Assembly (NCBI GenBank): GCA_036278935.1
Contig: DASUKA010000031.1
Coordinates: forward strand, 1-44,920
Direction: 5' to 3'
Source of the DNA: DASSNR01 sp036278935
GTDB lineage: Bacteria > Gemmatimonadota > Gemmatimonadetes > Gemmatimonadales > Gemmatimonadaceae
DNA length: 44,920 nucleotides
Both the position numbers and the translations under genes were made by a program. Of the stretch, positions 8,292-16,177 are shown one piece after another. The notes under the pieces were generated by a model. That model did no database searches. It was not told the origin of the DNA and saw only the letters and a program-made list of their open reading frames with translations. The number at the start of each line of letters is the position of its first letter. The first letter of the stretch is position 1.

Positions 8292-9504
8292 CCCCACTAC
8301 GCTGCTGGCCGAGCTGACGCATCGCTGTCCCCTGCACTGCCCCTACTGCTCCAACCCGCTGGAGCTCACGCGCGCTCATCGGGAGCTCTCCACCGAGGAG
8401 TGGATGCGCGTCTTCACGGAGGCGCGCGCGCTCGGCGTGTTGCAACTCGGTCTATCCGGCGGGGAGCCGCTGGTGCGTCGGGATCTCGAGCAGCTCATCG
8501 CGCACGCCACACAGCTCGGGCTGTACTCCACGCTGGTGACGTCGGGGCTCGGCCTCACGCGCCCGCGCGCCGCGCGTCTGCACGACGCCGGCATCGACCA
8601 CATCCAGATTTCTATTCAGGACGCCGAGCGCGAGAGTGCGGAGCGAATCGCGGGCACGCGCTCGTGGGACGCCAAGATGGCCGCGGCGGCGCTGGTAAAG
8701 GAGCTGGGCGTCGCCTTCACGGTGAACGTCGTGCTGCACCGCGCCAATCTGGACCGACTGGAAACAATCATCGACCTGGCCGCCACCCTTGGTGCCGACC
8801 GTCTGGAGCTCGCGAATACGCAGTACTACGGGTGGGCGATGGCGAATCGCGACGCGCTCATGCCGACGCGTACACAGGTCGAGGCCTCCGAGGCGATTGT
8901 CGATCGCGCGGCCGAGCGATATCGCGGGCGGATGCGGATCATCTACGTGCTCCCCGACTACTACGCCGCCTATCCCAAGGCGTGCTATGGTGGCTGGGGG
9001 AAGCACTACATCATGATCGCGCCGGACGGCCGCGCCCTGCCCTGTCATGCGGCATCGCAGGTCACCACGCTCACCTTCGACCGCGTCACCGAGCACCCGC
9101 TCGACTGGATCTGGCGGGAGTCGCCGGCCTTTCAGGCATTCCGCGGAGACGCGTGGATGCAGGAGCCCTGTCGCAGCTGCCCGCGCAAGCACGTCGACTT
9201 CGGCGGCTGCCGATGCCAGGCCTTCGCGCTCACCGGGGACGCTACGCGCGCGGATCCCGTCTGCATCAGGACCGACGACCGCGCGATAGTCGATGCGGCG
9301 CTCGCGCATGTGGAAGCGGGGATGGAGTATCGCTATCGCACGATGGGCCGCGGGCCGGGACAAGGGGAACGGCAGGTGCGCACGGACCGGGAGCAACCGC
9401 CGAACGGCGCCGTCGTTCAGCCGCTCTCTTCCGCGGCTGCAGGCGCGTCACCCGCCGTCGATCCACGCTCCGGAACGGCTTCCCCGCTGCGGACGAGGGC
9501 GTAG
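8278..9504 (+). CDS. pqqE: PqqA peptide cyclase PqqE (radical SAM)
   Basis: The radical SAM enzyme that joins Glu16 and Tyr20 of PqqA. The SAM cluster motif is Cys17-x3-Cys21-x2-Cys24 (CPLHCPYC), followed by LSGGEPL. The SPASM region for auxiliary iron-sulfur clusters includes CYGGWG, LPCHAA and EPCRSCPRKHVDFGGCRCQAF. AGGAGG at 8263-8268 is spaced 9 nt from ATG 8278, better than from GTG 8275, so I chose the ATG. The last 50 or so residues are a polar, probably disordered extension beyond the usual family end. They overlap the convergent antiporter gene by 88 nt. Confidence 0.95.
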   Translation: MAPGNPTTLLAELTHRCPLHCPYCSNPLELTRAHRELSTEEWMRVFTEARALGVLQLGLSGGEPLVRRDLEQLIAHATQLGLYSTLVTSGLGLTRPRAARLHDAGIDHIQISIQDAERESAERIAGTRSWDAKMAAAALVKELGVAFTVNVVLHRANLDRLETIIDLAATLGADRLELANTQYYGWAMANRDALMPTRTQVEASEAIVDRAAERYRGRMRIIYVLPDYYAAYPKACYGGWGKHYIMIAPDGRALPCHAASQVTTLTFDRVTEHPLDWIWRESPAFQAFRGDAWMQEPCRSCPRKHVDFGGCRCQAFALTGDATRADPVCIRTDDRAIVDAALAHVEAGMEYRYRTMGRGPGQGERQVRTDREQPPNGAVVQPLSSAAAGASPAVDPRSGTASPLRTRA

Positions 9505-10760
9505 CGCGACAGCACCGGCCCCACGAGCTGGTTGATGGCGATCACGGCGAGGAGGAGCGTGCGTATCTCGGCGCCTCGGCTCGGATAGGCATCGGCGACC
9601 ACGATCACCAGACCGATCGCCACGCCCGCCTGCGAGATCAACCCCATCCACACGTTGCGCCGCTCCTGCTCGCCCGCGCCGCTCCAGCGCGCGCCTATCG
9701 AGGAGCCGAGCCAGATGGCACCCGCGCGCACCACCACGATCACGAGCGCGATCTGCCAGATGGACACCAGGTCGCCCAGTACGATGGAGGCGCCGGCCAA
9801 CGCGAAGAAGACGACGAACACGGGCGCGGCCGAGCGCTCCATGGCATGGAGCAGCTCGCGTCCGCCACCCGGCGTTGCGTTCTCGGTGACGAAGCCGGCC
9901 ACGACCAGGGTGAGGAGCGTCTCGACGTGCGCCAACTGCGCGATCACCGCACCGAAGAAGGTCACCACGATGGCGAACATCAACAGCTCGCGTTGCACGA
10001 AGCGAAGATAGAGCGCGATCGCGCCGCCCAGGATCGCGCCCACGAGCACGCTCCCGCCGATCTCCCACGCCAGCAGCCCCGCTGAGAGCCCACCGGCGCT
10101 TCCCGCCGCCGTATGTGATGGCACGATGGCGCGAGTGAGGGCCAGCGCGCCGCTGAAGAGCAGTACCACCACCACATCCGCCACGAGCACGATGCCGAGC
10201 GTGGTGCGCGCCACGGGGCCACGCGCGCCCGTTTCACTCAGGATCGCGATCATTACCGATGGCGAATGCACGATGGCCACGGCACCGAACAGTGCGGCCA
10301 GCGCCAGCACGGCGCTCGTCGAGCTGTTCTGCAGGAAGGGGACGTAGCGCTGCAGGAGCAGGAGCGTCCCGACGATGGCCACGAAGGAGAGCACCAGCTC
10401 CGTGCCGAGGATGCCGAGGATGGCGCGTGCACGCTCCTTGAGTTCCCCCCATTTGAGCTCCGCGCCGGCCAGGAAGGCGATGAGGGCGATGGCGAGTTGA
10501 GTCACCGGCGCCAGCTCCGTGATCACCCCTGGTGTCACGACACCGAGAAGCGACGGCCCGAAGACGATGCCCGCAAACAGGTAGCCCGTGATCTTGGGGA
10601 GCGTGAGCAGCGTCGCCAACTCGCCAATGGTGTAGGCGGCGAGCAGGAGAAAGCCGAACACCATGAGCGTCTCGGTGCGCGCTACATGCACGGCTGGTCC
10701 GAGCGGCAGAATGAGCTGCATGCCCACGAAGAGGAGCACGAGGATCGCGATGCGCCGCAT
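9417..10760 (-). CDS. Cation:proton antiporter, CPA2-type
   Basis: A 447-residue inner-membrane protein with about 12 hydrophobic helices of the Na+/H+ exchanger (CPA2/KefB-like) fold. Landmarks are ITGYLFAGIVFGPSLLG, LAIALIAFLAGAEL and the ion-site region PVARTTLGIVLVADVVVVLL, with an Asp in the discontinuous-helix area. No TrkA-N or TrkA-C regulatory domain follows. It swaps Na+ or K+ for protons; ion choice is not readable. Its ATG at 10760 abuts the stop of the upstream antiporter gene with no gap. The 3' end overlaps pqqE tail-to-tail. Confidence 0.85.
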   Translation of the reverse strand: MRRIAILVLLFVGMQLILPLGPAVHVARTETLMVFGFLLLAAYTIGELATLLTLPKITGYLFAGIVFGPSLLGVVTPGVITELAPVTQLAIALIAFLAGAELKWGELKERARAILGILGTELVLSFVAIVGTLLLLQRYVPFLQNSSTSAVLALAALFGAVAIVHSPSVMIAILSETGARGPVARTTLGIVLVADVVVVLLFSGALALTRAIVPSHTAAGSAGGLSAGLLAWEIGGSVLVGAILGGAIALYLRFVQRELLMFAIVVTFFGAVIAQLAHVETLLTLVVAGFVTENATPGGGRELLHAMERSAAPVFVVFFALAGASIVLGDLVSIWQIALVIVVVRAGAIWLGSSIGARWSGAGEQERRNVWMGLISQAGVAIGLVIVVADAYPSRGAEIRTLLLAVIAINQLVGPVLSRYALVRSGEAVPERGSTAGDAPAAAEESG

Positions 10761-12134
10761 CTATCGCCTCTTCACGGTCGGCGCGTCGCCCGCTGGCTCT
10801 GCCGCATCCCCCGCCTCTCCGCCACCAAGCTCGCGACGCCCGTCCCCCGCTTCCTGATTCTCGCTTCCCTTCTCCCTATTCCCTTCTCCCTCGCCTTTCG
10901 CCTCTCTCCTTTCGCCTCCCGGTTCCTGCCGCCCTCTCCCCCTGACCCGTCCCACGATGGGCGCCACCACAGAATGGACAATGTGCGCGGACGCGAAATC
11001 GGTGAGCAGAATGGAGAGGATCGTCGCGGTGAACACCGTTTCGCGCAACGGCATGCCCTCGAGCTGGTGATAGCCGAGCGCGAGCGCCAGCGCGAGACCG
11101 CCCTGCCCCAGCAGCGCCTGTCCCCAGCGCGGACCGAGGACGGGGAGAGCGCCGATGAGCCGCGCGCCCATGGCGGGACCGCCGATCTTTGCCAGCACGC
11201 GGGCGACGAAGAAGAGCAGCACCGGAATCACCCACCACGCCCGCGCACTTGGCGCCCATGTGGCCCCGGCGAAGATGAGCAGCACGAAATAGAAGGGGCG
11301 TTCCGCGTTTGCCAGCGTGCGCGCGATCTGCTCGCGGTTGCGTGAGGTATTCACGAGCGTCGCGCCCACGACCATCGAGGTGAGGAGCGGTGACAGATGC
11401 AGGTACGCCGCCGCGCCGCTCGCCAGCACCACGGCTCCGGCGAGCGAGATGAAGATGCGATCCGGATCGCTCTCGTTGCCGAGGAAGAGATGGAAGAGCG
11501 CTCCGCCAATCACGCCGATCGCGATGGTGATCACCGCCCATTCCGTGGCGGTGACCGGACGCGGCGTCATGCTCCCGGTCGGATGATGAATGCAGAATAG
11601 CAGCCCGAGCGTGGTGATTCCCACCAGGGCATCGATGGCTGTGGTCACCTGGAGCTGCCGGACCACGGTGCCACGGCTGCCGAGCCGGCGCGCAACAACT
11701 TCGATGCCGGCGGGCGCCGAGACGGCGCCGATCGCCCCCATGGCCAGTGCCGGCACCGCGGCCTCCAGGTACCCCATCCCGAAGAGCTGCGAGGTGGCGA
11801 CTACTTCGACCACCGCCACGACGCTCAGGGTGATCAGTGCCTCGAAGAAGGCCAGGCGATACATCTCCCCCTGAATGCGCACCAGCATCGGGAGATAGAA
11901 CTGCATCCCGACGATCGTCCCGATCCACCCGAGGGCGAGCGTGATGATGGGCGCGAATCCCTGCACCATACCGGCCGAGAAGAGCCCGGAGACGTGCGGT
12001 CCAAGCAGGATGCCCAGCAGCAGGTATTCCGCCCCCGAGACGAGAAGGAAGTGCCGGGCGAGCCAGTCGAACGCGACGCGCGCCGCGAGATACGCCACGG
12101 CAACCGCGAGCACGAGGAGGAGGGCGGCGGACAT
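10761..12134 (-). CDS. Cation:proton antiporter family protein with low-complexity tail
   Basis: A 457-residue membrane protein with about 12 helices in residues 1-395 and distant similarity to the same exchanger fold (EYLLLGILLGPHVSGLF, GAIGAVSAPAGIEVVARR, LLGQGGLALALALGY). The last 60 or so residues are a charged, low-complexity tail rich in Gly, Glu and Arg (GGERREAKGEGEGNREKG). That tail is encoded by a purine/pyrimidine-biased tract of the same family as the intergenic tracts here. It probably results from such a tract being captured by the reading frame. The downstream antiporter starts immediately after its stop, suggesting a two-gene operon, possibly a two-subunit exchanger. Confidence 0.75.
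   Translation of the reverse strand: MSAALLLVLAVAVAYLAARVAFDWLARHFLLVSGAEYLLLGILLGPHVSGLFSAGMVQGFAPIITLALGWIGTIVGMQFYLPMLVRIQGEMYRLAFFEALITLSVVAVVEVVATSQLFGMGYLEAAVPALAMGAIGAVSAPAGIEVVARRLGSRGTVVRQLQVTTAIDALVGITTLGLLFCIHHPTGSMTPRPVTATEWAVITIAIGVIGGALFHLFLGNESDPDRIFISLAGAVVLASGAAAYLHLSPLLTSMVVGATLVNTSRNREQIARTLANAERPFYFVLLIFAGATWAPSARAWWVIPVLLFFVARVLAKIGGPAMGARLIGALPVLGPRWGQALLGQGGLALALALGYHQLEGMPLRETVFTATILSILLTDFASAHIVHSVVAPIVGRVRGRGRQEPGGERREAKGEGEGNREKGSENQEAGDGRRELGGGEAGDAAEPAGDAPTVKRR
10845..10945. repeat. Pyrimidine-rich tract inside an antiporter gene (copy C)
   Basis: About 100 bases of C/T-rich DNA on the plus strand, built from TTCCCTTCTCCCTATTCCC-type words, lie inside the 3' end of the minus-strand antiporter gene. 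On the minus strand GAAAGGAGAGAGG is shared with the inverted repeat at 12160-12190, so the two tracts are related. Confidence 0.6.
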
Positions 12135-12159
12135 TGAGGGAAGTTAGCGCGGCCGACGG

Positions 12160-12190
12160 CGAGAGAGGAGAAAGGAGAGAGGAGAAAGGC
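12160..12190. repeat. Purine-rich repeat, left arm of inverted repeat (copy D)
   Basis: A purine-only stretch. Its first 19 bases, CGAGAGAGGAGAAAGGAGA at 12160-12178, recur as a perfect inverted copy at 12663-12681. The two arms bracket the four-helix-bundle gene. Confidence 0.75.
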
Positions 12191-12287
12191 AGAGCCGTAC
12201 GAGGGTTCGCTTCCAGTGGCAGTGAAACGATGGGTCGAAGCGACGAGGCCCATGTTATACCGAAGACATTCGCAATGGAGAGAACCC

Positions 12288-12647
12288 GTGGATGCGCCGA
12301 TTTACCGACGCCTGAAGATCTGGCGGACGGCGACGGATCTGGTGGTCGAGACAGACGCGCTGGCACGTCAGTTACCTGAACACGAGCGCTACACGTTGGC
12401 GAGCCAGCTACGGCGCGCGGCCGTCTCGATCCCGGCGAATATCGCTGAGGGGAATGGGCGGGTACATCGCGGCGATTACCTTCATCATCTCTCCATCGCG
12501 CGTGGCTCGCTGCTGGAGCTGGATACCCACCTTGAGCTCGCGCTCCGCTTGAATTACGTGTGTGAGCGTGACGTGGATGGGGCCCGGAGACTCCTCGATC
12601 AGGTGAGCCGCATGCTGAATCGCTTGATCGCTCGGCTCCGCTCCTGA
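12288..12647 (+). CDS. Four helix bundle protein (23S rRNA IVP-like family)
   Basis: A 119-residue helical protein of the family often named four helix bundle protein or S23/IVP. Landmarks are YRRLKIWRTATDLVVE at the start, LASQLRRAAVSIPANIAEGNGR in the middle, and a heptad-like LARGSLLELDTHLELAL helix. Members form pentameric helical bundles; their cellular role is not established. They occur inside 23S rRNA insertions and as free genes. The GTG at 12288 has GGAG 7 nt upstream and gives the family's usual length; ATG 12252 is a longer alternative. The gene lies alone between two minus-strand genes and is flanked by a 19-bp inverted repeat, which hints at a mobile unit. Confidence 0.85.
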   Translation: MDAPIYRRLKIWRTATDLVVETDALARQLPEHERYTLASQLRRAAVSIPANIAEGNGRVHRGDYLHHLSIARGSLLELDTHLELALRLNYVCERDVDGARRLLDQVSRMLNRLIARLRS

Positions 12648-12655
12648 TTCACCTG

Positions 12656-12681
12656 TCTCTTTTCTCCTTTCTCCTCTCTCG
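12656..12681. repeat. Pyrimidine-rich repeat, right arm of inverted repeat (copy E)
   Basis: Positions 12663-12681 are the exact reverse complement of 12160-12178. The tract lies just after the four-helix-bundle gene and just before the 3' end of the convergent MPN-domain gene. Confidence 0.75.
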
Positions 12682-12692
12682 TCGTTCGCGCC

Positions 12693-14021
12693 CTACGGGC
12701 GTGGACACTTCGACCCGTCGAAATCCTTGTTCAGCGATTCCATGTCCGCGGTCAGGCGCTGGTAGGTTGCCCGCTGGCTGTTGGCGAGGCGCGGCGAAGC
12801 CGTGCGATAGGCGGAGGCGAGGGCGAGGAGCGCATCATCGGCGGCACGATAGCCGCGCGCGAGGCCGGCGCAGGCGATGCGACCCAGGTTGAAGTCGGTG
12901 CGCCGGTCATGGTAGTTGGCGACGGCCTGCGCGAGCGAATCGGCCAGGGAGTCGAAGCGGGCGAGCGACGCGTCCGCCACCGGCGGCTGATGCGATGCCG
13001 CCGGCATCTGCAGCACCGCGCCGGCGGGGGGCGCGGCGGTGATGGTAGAGCCGGGCTGCGCGGCCGCCGTCTCGCGCTGCGCTGCCACCGTTTCCGGCGC
13101 GGGCTGCGCGGGAGGCGGCGTGGGATGGGCCGCCTGTCCCTTCGATGCCGCCGCAGTGGTGTTCGCGAAGAGCGATGGGCGTGGACGGTGCGTCCAGTAG
13201 AGCCATGCCGCGATACCGGCCGCCACGAGCACGAGGATCGCCCACATGCCGGCTGGCACCCGGCGGCGGCGCGGCGGCCCCGGCGCGCCCGGCTCGGTGC
13301 CGGAACGCGTCGGGATGAGCACGGGAACCGTCGCCGATCCACTGCTGGCCGGCACCGTACGCCCACCCGGGGACGGAGTGCCCACCTCCCGCTCCACGGG
13401 GACGTCGGTGGTATAGTTGCGCCAGTTGATGACCGTCGGTCGCGGGCCGCCCGCCGTCATCGTCCCCTCGTCGAGCAGCTCATGGAAGGGGATGAAGGCA
13501 CCACCCACCGACTCACCCTGCCAGGTACGGAAGAAGCCGCCCGCGCGCTGAGCGCCGCCCGCGGCAATCACGAGTCCGCACTGCCAGGGTTCCGTGAAGC
13601 GCGCACGGTGAGCGTCCAGGTCCGCACGCGCGGGGCCGGGCGCCACGAACGGGGCGGTGTGATACCAGCCGATGAGCGTGAGCCGCCGACGCCGCACTTC
13701 GAGCTGAATGCCCAGCCATTCCTCGTCGGGGATCTGCATCGGCTCCGCCTCGCCGATCACATAATTCGTGTGTACCACGGCAGTGATGATCGCGTAGCGC
13801 GCGCCCGACTCGGGGCACTCGTACAGCTCACCGAGGAGAAAGCCGAGCACGTCACCGACCGCCAGACCGCGTACGTGGCCCAGCAGATCGCGCAGGGTGT
13901 CCTGCGTGATGAAGAGCGGCTGCGTCTCCACACCACCGATGGACGCAGGCGTTGCCGCGGGCACCCAGCGAATGGAGCGCTCGAGGGGGATGGGACGGCG
14001 GAGAGTGAGCGGAGCGGGCAT
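12693..14021 (-). CDS. Membrane protein with degenerate JAMM/MPN domain
   Basis: About 442 residues from the chosen ATG at 14021. An MPN/JAB1-like domain spans roughly residues 35-180, with LGFLLGE and LIGWYHTAP. The JAMM zinc site is incomplete: Asp57 replaces the catalytic Glu, His121 is kept, Ala123 replaces the second His, Ala131 replaces the Ser, and Asp134 is kept. Isopeptidase activity is therefore unlikely. One membrane helix (MWAILVLVAAGIAAWLYW) lies near residue 260, then a Pro/Ala-rich linker and a helical C-terminal domain of about 110 residues. The reading frame runs upstream to 14111, but that part looks non-coding. I do not recognise a specific function. Confidence 0.7.
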   Translation of the reverse strand: MPAPLTLRRPIPLERSIRWVPAATPASIGGVETQPLFITQDTLRDLLGHVRGLAVGDVLGFLLGELYECPESGARYAIITAVVHTNYVIGEAEPMQIPDEEWLGIQLEVRRRRLTLIGWYHTAPFVAPGPARADLDAHRARFTEPWQCGLVIAAGGAQRAGGFFRTWQGESVGGAFIPFHELLDEGTMTAGGPRPTVINWRNYTTDVPVEREVGTPSPGGRTVPASSGSATVPVLIPTRSGTEPGAPGPPRRRRVPAGMWAILVLVAAGIAAWLYWTHRPRPSLFANTTAAASKGQAAHPTPPPAQPAPETVAAQRETAAAQPGSTITAAPPAGAVLQMPAASHQPPVADASLARFDSLADSLAQAVANYHDRRTDFNLGRIACAGLARGYRAADDALLALASAYRTASPRLANSQRATYQRLTADMESLNKDFDGSKCPRP

Positions 14022-14236
14022 CGGTGAGTGTTGCAAGATAATGTGGAACGGGCAAGCAGCACACCACGGGGCCAGCCTTTCAGTATAGGCGCATTGCCGG
14101 CCGCGGTCCACCGCTGCCGCTGGCGCCAGGCGCGGCCATCGCGTAGGCTACCGGGAAGCCGGAGCCCGGCGCTCGGCATGCGGAGCGCGGCGCGCTCAGC
14201 CGGCTGGCACATCTTCCTTGTCCACACTCCACGTCC
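14022..14236. other. Divergent intergenic region before the glycan operon
   Basis: This gap separates the minus-strand MPN gene from wecB and should contain the promoter of the glycan operon. On the minus strand TATACT (positions 14083-14088) is a fair -10 box for the MPN gene, but no good -35 box is visible. I found no convincing promoter pair for wecB. Confidence 0.3.
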
Positions 14237-15295
14237 ATGAAGCTGCTGCACGTCGTCGGGGCGCGCCCGAATTTTCCGAAGCTCTCACCCGTGCATCGCG
14301 CGGCACGCTCGGCCGCGCTCGAGCAGGTGGTGCTGCACACCGGCCAGCACTACGATGACGCGATGTCCGGCGCGTTCTTCCGCGAGCTCGGCATCCCCGC
14401 GCCCGACATCAACCTCGATGTGGGCTCGGCATCGCACGCCGTCCAGACCGCCCGCATCATGGAGCGCATCGAGCCGGTGCTCGACACCGAGCGCCCCGAC
14501 TGGGTGATGGTCTACGGTGATGTCAATTCCACCATGGCAGCGGCCATTGTGGCGGTGAAACTCGGGCTCCGCGTGGCGCACGTGGAGGCAGGGCTGCGCA
14601 GCCACGACTGGACCATGCCCGAGGAGATCAACCGCATCGTGACCGACCGGTTGGCGAGTCTGCTGCTCACGCCGTCGCGGGACGCCGACGCGACACTCCG
14701 GGCGGAGGGAGAGCCGCCGGAGGAGATCGCCTTCGTCGGGAACGTGATGATCGATTCGCTCTTCTACGCGCTCCCGGCTGCCCGCGCGAGCGGATTCCGC
14801 GCCACGCTCGGCGTGGACGGCCGCGCGGTGGTGGTCACGTTGCACCGGCCGTCGAACGTGGATGACCCGGCGCGCCTGCAGGCGCTCGCCGCCGCACTGC
14901 GTACCGTGGCGGAGGAGCGCCCGGTGGTGTTCCCGGCTCATCCGCGCACGGAACAGCGCTTGCGCGATGGCGCGATCAGTCTGGGCAACGTGCGCCTCCT
15001 CGCCCCCATCGCCTACAGCGAGATGCTCGATCTGGTGCAGGGCGCGCACGCGGTGATCACCGATTCCGGCGGACTGCAGGAAGAGACGACGGCGCTCGGC
15101 GTACCATGCCTCACCGTGCGCGACAATACGGAGCGGCCAATCACCATCACGGAAGGGACGAACCAGCTCGTGCGCGATCCGGCGGATCTGCCACGGCTGG
15201 TGGCCGAGCTGGTGCACCCGGACATCCCCGCGCGCCCGGAAGGGTGGGATGGCCATGCAGGGGAGCGAATTGTGCAGGCGCTGACAGCGCGGTGA
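14237..15295 (+). CDS. wecB: Non-hydrolysing UDP-N-acetylglucosamine 2-epimerase
   Basis: A 352-residue GT-B-fold enzyme that interconverts UDP-GlcNAc and UDP-ManNAc in the cytoplasm. Landmarks are VVGARPNFPKLSPV, HTGQHYD, VYGDVNSTMAAAIVA, HVEAGLRS, EEINRIVTDRL, TLHRPSNVD and SDSGGLQEETTALGVPCL-type motifs, then NTERPITITEGTN. All are typical of WecB rather than NeuC. ManNAc made here could enter the glycan directly. This is the first gene of the 30-kb glycan region. A hairpin with 8-bp stem begins 5 nt after its stop. Confidence 0.93.
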   Translation: MKLLHVVGARPNFPKLSPVHRAARSAALEQVVLHTGQHYDDAMSGAFFRELGIPAPDINLDVGSASHAVQTARIMERIEPVLDTERPDWVMVYGDVNSTMAAAIVAVKLGLRVAHVEAGLRSHDWTMPEEINRIVTDRLASLLLTPSRDADATLRAEGEPPEEIAFVGNVMIDSLFYALPAARASGFRATLGVDGRAVVVTLHRPSNVDDPARLQALAAALRTVAEERPVVFPAHPRTEQRLRDGAISLGNVRLLAPIAYSEMLDLVQGAHAVITDSGGLQEETTALGVPCLTVRDNTERPITITEGTNQLVRDPADLPRLVAELVHPDIPARPEGWDGHAGERIVQALTAR

Positions 15296-15300
15296 CGGGT

Positions 15301-15322
15301 CCGATGCGGCGGGACGCATCGG
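15301..15322 (+). terminator. Hairpin after wecB
   Basis: A perfect 8-bp stem CCGATGCG/CGCATCGG with a 6-nt loop lies 5 nt after the wecB stop. No T-run follows, so it may attenuate or stabilise the message rather than end it. The export gene starts 51 nt downstream. Confidence 0.45.
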
Positions 15323-15373
15323 GCACTGCAGATTCGTCGATGGCTGTTTCACCCTTCGATCGGGTGGTGGAAC

Positions 15374-16006
15374 GTGAACGTCGTTCTTCTGGCTCTCTGG
15401 ATGATCCTGGGCGCTGCTCTGATGCCGGCGTCCCTTCTGGCCCAGAGCAGCGCTGACGCCAGTGCCAGCAGCGCGGTGTTGCATCCCGGTGACGTGGTAC
15501 AGGTGACGGTGTGGCGCGATTCGGAGATGAGCGGGAATTTCGTGGTGGGAGCGAATGGCGCGCTGCAGCATCCGCTCTACCAGCAGGTGAAGGTCGCCGG
15601 CATTCCGATTCCCGAGGTCACCAAGCGGCTGCACGATTTCCTCACTCATTATCAGAGCGATCCGCAACTCGTGGTCGTGCCGCTCTTCCGCGTGACGGTG
15701 GGCGGGGAGGTGCGCGTGCCGAATCTGTACTCGCTGCCTCGCGAGACGACCATCTCGCAGGCGGTGGCGCAAGCCGGCGGTGTGACAGAGTCCGGTCGGC
15801 TGGACCATGTGCGCATCCTCCGCGGCGGCCGCGTGATCACGGCGGACCTGACGCGCCCCGACGGAAAGTGGACGAACACGCCGATCCAGTCGGGCGATGA
15901 GATTCTGGTCACGCGGAAGGGGAACTTCTGGCGCGATGTCTTCGTCCCGCTCATCAGTGTGGGCGGCGCCATCGCCTCCATCATCAACGTGTCGCGAAAC
16001 CGCTGA
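15374..16006 (+). CDS. Polysaccharide export protein, Wza-like
   Basis: A 210-residue periplasmic/outer-membrane protein. A signal peptide (VVLLALWMILGAALMPASLLAQ) is followed by the polysaccharide-export domain (LHPGDVVQVTVWRDSEMSG) and then one SLBB-type beta-grasp domain (VTVGGEVRVPNLYSLP). It ends in a hydrophobic helix (VPLISVGGAIASIINVSRNR). No lipoprotein Cys is present. Proteins of this family form the channel or adaptor that carries polysaccharide across the outer membrane. It is shorter than E. coli Wza, like many single-SLBB members. The start is a GTG. No Wzc-type tyrosine kinase is encoded nearby. Confidence 0.88.
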   Translation: MNVVLLALWMILGAALMPASLLAQSSADASASSAVLHPGDVVQVTVWRDSEMSGNFVVGANGALQHPLYQQVKVAGIPIPEVTKRLHDFLTHYQSDPQLVVVPLFRVTVGGEVRVPNLYSLPRETTISQAVAQAGGVTESGRLDHVRILRGGRVITADLTRPDGKWTNTPIQSGDEILVTRKGNFWRDVFVPLISVGGAIASIINVSRNR

Positions 16007-16177
16007 CGCTCCACACCGAGATCCTGCGGGATCGCAACAGACGCGGGGAGCGGGCGCTACATGTGCTGCGCGCGCCCAACACCGCGCTCCCGCCGAGTCC
16101 GCCGCGCGTCCCGGTTTATGTGCTAACTCGTTACAGTTATGTAGCTTATAAAGCCGCCGAGCGAAGTGGCGCCGGGC
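16007..16177. promoter_or_regulatory. AT-rich segment upstream of first neuB
   Basis: This gap ends in an unusually AT-rich stretch at about 16113-16152 (GTTTATG, GTTACAG, TATAAAG) in otherwise GC-rich DNA. TATAAA at 16147-16152 could be a -10 box, though no well-spaced -35 box is evident. An internal promoter for the neuB-asnB genes is plausible. A small GATCC/GGATC hairpin lies at 16020-16033. Confidence 0.35.

Noticed and set aside
8400..10085. A 561-codon plus-strand open frame
   Set aside because: It overlaps pqqE in another frame and then runs antisense to the antiporter; its composition is Arg/Ala-rich shadow sequence.
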